Below are positions 57,060 through 64,000 of a stretch of DNA of 64,000 nt, piece by piece; within the stretch, counting starts at the first letter, position 1, and the number at the start of each line of letters is the position of its first letter. The stretch is taken from assembly GCA_003586115.2 (NCBI GenBank), contig QVOM02000029.1, positions 31,278,625-31,342,624 of the forward strand. The letters are read 5' to 3'. Both the position numbers and the translations under genes were made by a program. The notes beneath the pieces are model-generated. The model ran no database searches. It saw only the letters and a list, made by a program, of their open reading frames with translations, and was not told the DNA's origin. This DNA is from Salvator merianae (lineage: Eukaryota > Chordata > Lepidosauria > Squamata > Teiidae).

Positions 57060-58235
57060 ACTGCAGGTTCCATTAGCTGAAGTTGTAATGAAAATCTACT
57101 AGGGGTCAACTGTGAGCACATGATGCTGCAGTATTACTGTAATGGGGGGAATATCCCAGACTCCACTGAAAGAGCTCTGTTACACTGTGGTGAGTTTCCC
57201 CATTCCTCCCAAATGTTATCCCCAAAATCAGCTGAAATGTTTCCTTTGTTTGGCTGCCCTATGTATAGAGTGCTAAAATATACATGCGTTGTATCTGCTG
57301 GGTGTTCAGCTTGGCCTACAGTTAAGTGAAAAGTTAGTCAAAGGCAGACTATCAGACTGTGACATGAACAATGGGTACAAATTGTAGTAAAATTATACAT
57401 ATAACAGTTTTGAAAACTTGAACCATACAGACTGAGTTAATGCCAAGCTGTGTTTACCACTGAGGTTCCCTTCAGTCTTAATTTCCTTCAGATTTTATAC
57501 TAATGGCATTTCGGCTCTTGATGCACTCAAATTCTTGAACAGGGACAACATGCCGACTCTTTTGACCTTTCCACTTCACCCTCATATGCAGTTGTCCTCT
57601 TATGTAATTCTCTTTTTACACTTCAGTGTAAATGCTGTCTTCATTGGCTTGTAACGATTAAAAGCCTATTCACTGCAAGAGCAGAGTGTGATAGCAGAAA
57701 TTAATTTCATCTGCGTTCCTTGTGCTGGAACAGATAATGAATGGCATATGGTATCATTAATGGGAGGCAATTCAGAAAATACTGCAAAGAAAGTTCTGTG
57801 GAAAAACTGATACTCTGTATGGATGATGGTCTTGTTTGCTAGTGACTACTGGTTTGTGAAGTAGAATGAAGAGAAATGATTGCCAGCCAGCTTCCAGCTT
57901 GCATTGGAGTCAGTTTGTACGCTAGCTCTGTTTGAAACAGTTGTAGCTGAAGTTGTATATTTATTATTGATGACACAAATTACAGATTCTGTTAAATATG
58001 TGTATGCACATCTGAACATGTAATTCAGCCCATAATTAGTAGAGGTGAGCAAATGGTTGTTCTGGAACATTTGAAACAGCTTGCATTGTCACCAGACAGT
58101 CTGGTGTGTGTGTGCGCGCACATGTGCGTGGCAAACTTGCATTGACCAGGATCTTGGGTGTAGGGCACAACAGTTATCTGTGTTCGCCTGACATCCCAGA
58201 GCCTGTAGAGGAAGAGCAAAATGTGCCATGATCTG
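57060..58235. other. Unassigned stretch, no gene seen
   Basis: AT-rich in the right half. No repeat tail or coding frame is supported. Confidence 0.35.
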
Positions 58236-58239
58236 ATGA

Positions 58240-58464
58240 CATAGGATGATTCTGCACTGGCTGCTATACTGGACCAGCTGGGCAGGCAGGATGCCTCTAA
58301 AGGCCATTTGCAGGGACTCAGGAGCAGGTGAGGGATTTGCCTTTATATTCTGCTTGAGAATGCCCAGAAGCATTTCGTGGGCCACTGTGTGAGATAGGAT
58401 GCTGGACTAGATGGACTGTGGCCTGATCCAGCAGGGATCCTCTTACATTCTCTTACGTTCTTAA
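58240..58464 (+). mobile_element. CR1/L3-type LINE 3' end
   Basis: GGATGCCTCTAAAGGCCATT, GAGAATGCCCAGAAGCATTT, GATGCTGGACTAGATGGAC and GGCCTGATCCAGCAGGG are the sense counterpart of 35430-35640. It ends in a TCTTACRTTC repeat. About 225 bp, 5'-truncated, non-coding. Confidence 0.85.
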
Positions 58465-58469
58465 GCAAG

Positions 58470-59775
58470 CATACTAGGGAGTCTCCCTTAGACCACACCA
58501 GCATGCAGAAGGGAGCTCCTAATGCACTTGGAGGTCTGGTATTCCAGCCAGTGTGTTGCAAACTAACACATTAGTCCGTGCTTTGCTCCTCTCTAAAAGA
58601 TCCAGAATGTAAGGATCTGCTTCTCTGCCCTCCCAGGAGATCTGAAATGCTGGTGACCCCCGTCCCTGGCTCTCCAATGGCAATGCAGGTCTGTTTCAAA
58701 TGTACATCTCTAATAATTAGACCAATATGTTTGTTTTTTAATCAAAGCCTCCTTCATATTCCTATGGGTTTTTTTTAATTCTGTATGCAAGAAATGAGTT
58801 GATCAAAATGAAGCTGAGCACATTTACTGTTGGTGTGTGTAATATCTTATCAAAAGTGCAGGGTGGTCCTCAGCATCCCCTTGACCTCAATTACAAGCCT
58901 GCAAACTATGCCCCCAGGCAGCTTAAAACTGCCTCTATTTGTGTGTTCCTGAGAGTGGATGTATAACTGCAAGGGGGGAGAAAGAGGTGAGTGGAAGTCA
59001 CACCCCTATCTCCTCTCTTCCCTCTCCCTCCCTTTGCTTCAGCTGATTGCAGTAGAATTGGTTGAAAGAGGCATTTGGAGCAAGGCTGTACAGTCAGTTC
59101 CACATTCTTAACCCCTGACAAGCTAAAGGGGAGACCCCTGGGAGTTGAGAAGACGGCACAGACTGTACCACCGTGTCTGGTCAAAGCCACCCCTTGAGCA
59201 AGGAGCCTCCATGTTGCGGTCTTCATTGTACTCCAGGCTGGAGACATTTTAAGCCTTCAGGGAGAAGTGTGTGGATGATCTTCCATGAAGGGATTCAAAA
59301 TTCAGGCTGAAAAACCCACAGAGAGACAGCCTAAGGGATCATCTATGTGAAGCCCTGATCCGGGAGTGGCAGTGAGCCTGAGTTATGATGAGAACTTTTC
59401 TAAACACAGGGGCTGGCTGGAGACTAGAAATGGTCCAGAAGGTCAGGCTGCATACAAAGTAGGTGGCCCAGAACTCCAGGGTTTGTTCTGGAATGGGAGT
59501 CATGGACTGGACACACATCACTCCCATGCTGAATTGGTTGTCACGCGCCAGCTTCAGAGTGGGATATCGTGCTCTTGTGGGAAGCTGCCTCTTTCAGCCA
59601 CTGGGGCAGGAACTATCCACATCTGGCACAGGACTGTGTGGATGCCCCACCCCCTGGCTGATCCTGTGTTGGCCATAGCATCCCATGTAGTCAGCTTGAC
59701 TGTGAGTCTCTAGTGGGGTCACTAAGTCAAGCATCAGAAGTACCTCCTTTGCCATATCAAGGGGCACCTTTGTAT
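58470..59775. other. Unassigned stretch, no gene seen
   Basis: Overlapping frames of 113 and 115 codons (58906-59247 minus, 59366-59713 plus) show no domain or splice context. No repeat terminus recognised. Confidence 0.35.
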
Positions 59776-59779
59776 CTCA

Positions 59780-59913
59780 GACTCCATCCAGACATCGCTT
59801 ATTTATTCCACTGCATTTGGATATTCCGGAATAAAGCATGGATATTCCAGAATATCTATGCTGTATTCCAGAATATCCCAATATAGCGGAATAAGTGACG
59901 TCTGGCTGCAGCC
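59780..59913. mobile_element. Palindromic MITE, GGCTGCATCCA-type termini (copy 2)
   Basis: Left CTCCATCCAGACATCGCTTA and right (reverse complement) GGCTGCAGCCAGACGTCACTT are inverted. The arms continue with TTATTCCAC/GC and TTGGATATTCCGGAAT towards the centre. Clearly the same family as 22158-22293. Confidence 0.8.
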
Positions 59914-60362
59914 TCAGTTTCAGAGAACAAAAGCTGCTGATGATACAGTGATTGAAGTAACCCCTAGAGAGTACAAAATTGTACCCTTCATGTAAAAACA
60001 CCTTGAATCACCTTCCTACTCTTTGTGTGGGGGACCACGCTTCTCACAGGGCATCTCATGCTGATACAAGTGGAGACACAGTGGGTTAACCCTTTTGGAA
60101 AGCTGCCCCTGGAGCAAAGCTTCGTGTACTGCCCTTTCCATGTTTTATGTACTACCCCTTTCTCCCTCCTTTGTACACAGGAAGGTGCAGTCTAAAGCTT
60201 AACGGTCATAATTTTTAGCAAACTGCAATTTTCCCAAACTCTATGGAAAGCTGACTTCATCAAGAACCAGGTCAGGAGCTGTAATAGGCCAGGAGCCATT
60301 TTTTTTTTTACAAAACGTTGATGCCTTCTTAGAGACATTGAGTATGGTTGCAGCCAGTGATG

Positions 60363-60652
60363 AGAAGAATAAGAATAAGAATTTGGTTTTTATACCCCGC
60401 TTTTCTCGGCTGAAGCTGACTCAAAGCGGCTTACAAGGTTATTTTTCGCCCAAAGGCTTACATCTATCTATCTTCCGCATCACACAATGTGATGCTCCCT
60501 ATTCATCTACTTGCAATTACTTGCTTTCGAACAGCTAGGTTGACTGGAGCTAGAGGCCAGTAGAGGGCACTCATCCCCTCTACACGGCAGACAAGGGCCT
60601 CGAACTCCGATCCTCCTATTGAAAGATCAGTGCCTTAGCCTCCTGCGCACCG
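60363..60652 (-). mobile_element. tRNA-headed SINE, copy 2
   Basis: Matches 8602-8902 with about a dozen differences over some 280 bp. On the minus strand the head holds TAAGGCACTGATCTTTCAAT and a B-box-like GATCGGAGTTCGAGGCC, closer to the GGTTCGANNCC consensus than copy 1. It ends GCGGGGTATAAAAACC, then an A/T-interrupted TTC tail (TTCTTATTC repeats), unlike the pure TTC tail of copy 1. Confidence 0.8.
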
Positions 60653-60980
60653 TGAGTCAGGTTTGAGTCTTGTCCACACAACATAATTGGTTGGAAGCTT
60701 CTCTTCTGGCCTCCAGGACTGAAATTTAATGCACAGCAGGACAACATGCAACTCAAGGAGATCAAAGGGAGGCTTCCAGTTGGAGCTTTGCCTCTTCTCC
60801 ATCGGCTTGGCCTTGCCAATCCACAGGTCACCAACTATTGGCATTAAATGCCATTACTCCCATTCAGGGAAATGGGGAACTGCAGTTTGTCACAAAAGAT
60901 GTCTGGAATCTTTACATTTGCCTTCCTCATATGTGGAGGCAGGGAAGGAAAGGGAGGGAGAAGTGAACAAGCGTTGAAAT

Positions 60981-61018
60981 TAAAATGCATGGTATCACTT
61001 AAAATGCATGGTATCACA
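60981..61018. repeat. 19-bp tandem duplication
   Basis: TAAAATGCATGGTATCAC-type unit repeated twice in direct order, differing at the last base. Confidence 0.85.
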
Positions 61019-61254
61019 CTGTTCAGCTATTTTCAGAAGTCTCAGTAAATTTAAGCTCAGGTTGGGCTGCCCTACATTTTAATAGTATGCCTGAATAGTA
61101 AGTTAGATTTCTACAGTTATATGGCAAGATGGACTTCAGAGATTAGCTCTGTAGCCTTTTAAAATCATTATTTTTTTTATTAAAAAAAGAAGAAGAAGAA
61201 AGAAAAGCTGCTAAGATGCTCTTAAGGGTCTACTTTGTGCTCCTTTTTATGGCT

Positions 61255-61382
61255 ATAATTTGCTGTTTGTTTTACTGCTTTGACATGCTTATTAGATCTG
61301 TGGGTTTTAATCTGTTTTTATTTGTTTTATCTTGTGACCTTCCAGAGAACGACAGATTATAAATTAAATAAAATAAAGTATC
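61255..61382 (+). mobile_element. L2-type LINE tail
   Basis: GTTTTATCTTGTGACCTTCC and GAACGACAGATTATAAATT, followed by an AAATA-rich end, match the sense L2 3' terminus. A short remnant. Confidence 0.55.
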
Positions 61383-61599
61383 AAACATTCAAGCTTTGAT
61401 CTTGCACCTTCATTTGTTTAAAATGACCTCCCAAGTAATCTGATAAACTCATATTGCTCTATCTGGTTTTAGTTCTTCCTTTCCTCCTTTAATCACCTGA
61501 CTTGAGCATCTGGACAGATTGCTTTTATAGACTATTTCTGTGGCAGCTATTTCCCACCTATTTTCTAAAAAACAATACATAGTTCAATTACTTTATTTT

Positions 61600-61725
61600 C
61601 TTCCCATTTATCCTCACAACAGCCCTGTGAGGTAGGTTAGGCTGACTTGTAGTGACTGTCCCCAGGCATTGTTCTTTAGTGGAAAAATGGAGACACACAG
61701 CCCCAGGTGGTCTGTGGAGACATCT
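61600..61725 (-). mobile_element. MIR-like SINE fragment, antisense
   Basis: TATCCTCACAACAGCCCTGT, GAGGTAGGTTAGGCTGA and GTCCCCAGGCATTG are the complement of the conserved MIR/CORE-SINE central-to-tail part. Only this segment is recognisable. Confidence 0.55.
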
Positions 61726-61729
61726 CCCA

Positions 61730-62685
61730 GGCTAAGTGAAGACAGGGCCCTAGTCTAGACTGAGGCATCCTGGAAGCTTTCAAGTATCTTTTTGACTGAG
61801 GATGTATTCAGACATAACAAAAGGGGCAGCTTGGAGGTACCTCAGAGACAGTAGTGTGCGTGGCAATTGTGTTCTCTAATCCATCCTTTCTGGCACAAAA
61901 TGCTTGTAAGTGCTGGGAGGACAGACTGGTGTGTGAACAATCCCATCTTGAAGCCGTCTCTAAGGTGCCTCATAGACACCTTTTTTGTTGTTGTTGTTGC
62001 TGTGTGTGCTCAGAGCTTGACTTGGGAGGAACTGAAACCTACATTTGGGTTTTTTGTTACATATAATAATTTCTGAACTTGAAATGTATGGGATCTATGA
62101 TTTTTTTTAAATAAGAAAGATGGCCAGGAAATCTTCTTATTGACAGAATGAGTTCATGTTTTAGTACATTGTAGGTATCTCTAGGAGATCCAGATGCCTA
62201 GCCAATAATTTTGCTGACCTAATTTTGAGAATCACAAATGCTTCTGTTAGGCAGTGAAAAGTGAAGGAGGAGGGCTTGCTTGGCTCTCAGTTTCCCTGAT
62301 TCAAAATACTTGAGAGAAGAGCAGTAAATCCAGGCTTCCTCAGGTAACTGTTAAGCCGTTAGAATGTTCTCTTTGTTGCAGAAAGGATGAAATGTGAGTT
62401 TGTCTTGTGGGAGGAAGTAAATAGAGCAGCAATAAAAAGTCCCCTCGCTTTGTAGTGAAACATCTGGCCTAAGTTTTGACAGCTCAGATGTGCAAGTGGA
62501 GTGCAAAGCCAGGCAAAGGCAACTGGGGTTTGGTCTTGTGTACATAAAAGTTGTCCCAAATCTCTCTTCATTCAAATCGAATTAGGTGACAGTTTTTTAA
62601 AGGTCAAAAACACACAAGCTTGTGTGAATCTGTGAGTCTCCCATTTCCCTTTGAGGACAGGAAAGTGCTTTTCCCAGTCCCAGCC
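61730..62685. other. Unassigned stretch, no gene seen
   Basis: A (GTT)n run lies at 61984-62000. Frames up to 74 codons without recognisable features. Confidence 0.35.
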
Positions 62686-62689
62686 TTTA

Positions 62690-63100
62690 GTTCCAGATGT
62701 CCTACATGTCCTACGAGGAACGGTTAAAGGACCTAGGAATGTTTAGCCTGCAGAAGAGAAGACTGAGAGGAGACATGATAGCTGTTTTCAAGTATCTGAA
62801 GGGCTGTCACAGTGCAGAGGGATTGACCCTATTCTCACTTACACAGGAAGGAAAGACTAGAAACAGGATGAAACTTCAAGGGAGTGGATACAGGCTAGAT
62901 ATTAGGAAAAACTTTCTGACCGTAAGGGCAATCAGTCACTGGAACAGGTTGCCACAGGAGGTGGTGGGCTCTCCTTCACTGGAGGTCTTCAAGGAAAGGC
63001 TGGACAGACATCTGTGTGGGATAATTTAGTGAAACCTGCATTGAGCAGGGGGTTGGACTCGATGACCCTGGAGGTCCCTTCCAACTCTATGATTCTATGT
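62690..63100 (+). mobile_element. CR1 LINE 3' end with open C-terminal segment
   Basis: Frame 62697-63029 encodes 110 residues that end in a stop and carry the conserved CR1 C-terminus: YEERLKDLGMFSLQKRRLRG, DMIAVFKYLKG, RLDIRKNFLTVRAISHWNRL and SLEVFKERLDRHL. In active CR1 elements this follows the reverse transcriptase. The 3' UTR has GAGCAGGGGGTTGGACTCG and finishes CAACTCTATGATTCTATG. The first Met lies inside the CR1 frame and is not a true start; the element is 5'-truncated by more than 3 kb. Being still open, it is among the younger LINE copies here. Confidence 0.93.
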
Positions 63101-63414
63101 TCAGCTCTCTGACTGATAGCAGTATTTCATGGTCTTGTCAGGCATACACTTTGCCCAGCCCGGCCAAATGATGGTACTTGAAGTGAACTTGGAACATTAT
63201 AGATGCAAAGAACGTATTCTGCCACTGAGCTCTAAATATTGAAACAAATAATTAAATAAAGGGTCACATCAGCCTTTGCAAACCTGGTCCTCACTGCCCT
63301 AATCCCATGTTTGAACCGTGATTTTCATTCATGTTTAGCCATCGGTCATCCAAAAGCATCTCAGTGTACTTCAAAGCCTCTTGAGGGCATCCGGATGGCA
63401 AAGGCTGAGTTTTG

Positions 63415-63510
63415 TGATGGGTTCTTTTAAATTTTGTTTTATATTATTTTTACTGTAACCCGCCCTGAGATCTTTGGGTATAGAAATACAAAAAAATAAG
63501 TAAGAGTCCA
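63415..63510 (+). mobile_element. L2-type LINE tail
   Basis: TACTGTAACCCGCCCTGAGA followed by TCTTTGGGTATAGAAATAC and an AATAAG-type end is the sense L2 terminus. Only the last 90 bp or so are present. Confidence 0.7.
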
Positions 63511-63514
63511 TGCA

Positions 63515-64000
63515 GGCATGAAGATAATAAAATTAATCAACTAATTAAAAATTGTGTAATTTTAGAAAAACAATTAACTTCAGGGAACTCCCAGTCCAGA
63601 TAGAAACGAGTTGCAGTGGTACAATTTAATTTGTTCTCCTGCCACAGATCTGGTTTAGTTCCTTCGCATGGCTGCTTTTTGCATCAGATGAGTAGCCTTG
63701 CTGAATCACTTTTATGACTGGTTTTTTTGTAAGAAAAAGCCTCTGTTGCAGCATTTATCAATCTAATGTTATCCAACTGTTTTGATGTAACCCTAAAGAT
63801 CCCCAGCCAACAGAGAGGGCTTAATGGAAACTGTCATCCAAAACAGTTGGAGAGTACCATTTTGCGAAATATTGCCATGGAGGCTTTCTTCAAAATGCAG
63901 AAAGCAGTGGTGGGGTCAGAGAGAAGAAATCTGGACTTGAGACTATAAAGGGGAGAAAGGAATAAAATCCCTTACTGTGTTCTTGTCTCAGTGCAGAATG
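63515..64000. other. Unassigned stretch to window end
   Basis: AT-rich, no repeat tail recognised. A 60-codon frame at 63766-63948 has no support. Confidence 0.35.

Overview
The window looks like nuclear DNA from a squamate reptile (lizard, gecko or snake). The repeat content points there: CR1 3' ends with the typical octamer tail, CR1/L3-type 3' ends, an L2-clade reverse transcriptase with YADD, tRNA-derived SINEs with a BovB-like tail (Sauria SINE type), a tRNA-headed SINE in two near-identical copies, an L1-type 3' end with a target-site duplication, and many short palindromic DNA elements. The species is inferred from repeat types only. No bacterial, organellar or viral gene organisation is seen.

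Only one segment looks like part of a host gene: a CpG-rich promoter at about 24.7-25.45 kb. It carries an RFX X-box-like palindrome abutting CCAAT, an E-box, a CRE-like half site and a GC box, followed by a probable untranslated first exon with a strong splice donor at 25124. A second strong donor faces the other way at 24695/24696, so the promoter may be bidirectional. I did not recognise the gene, and no downstream coding exon could be supported. The sequence to the right is best read as a long intron or intergenic DNA.

Layout. 0-2.9 kb: half of a DNA transposon (170-541) and palindromic MITE-like elements. 5-9 kb: SINEs and a dense cluster of hairpin elements (6.37-7.46 kb). 10.2-11.4 kb: a 1.2 kb element with inverted termini, related to the copy at 170-541 but in the opposite orientation. 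12.7-13.9 kb: a nested-hairpin element and an old LINE tail. 14-18 kb: no assignable feature. 18.3-24 kb: a hAT-like element split by an L1 insertion, a purine tetranucleotide tract, L2 fragments and a 38-bp tandem repeat. 24.7-25.45 kb: the promoter. 27-37.2 kb: LINE and SINE tails, MITEs and a 476-bp TA-flanked element with a very GC-rich core. 37.3-43 kb: mostly unassigned AT-rich DNA with one LINE tail. 43-48.3 kb: a palindromic-core element and a long antisense L2 with a recognisable but broken reverse transcriptase. 49-64 kb: more LINE tails, a 56-bp-arm hairpin, an L2 interrupted by a CR1/L3 element, a second copy of the tRNA-headed SINE and a CR1 3' end with an open 110-codon C-terminal segment.

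No new defence, biosynthetic or regulatory system was found. The most informative observations are transposon archaeology (related palindromic families, nesting, target-site duplications) and the possible bidirectional X-box promoter. All family names rest on motif recognition by eye. Element boundaries are approximate unless inverted or direct repeats fix them.
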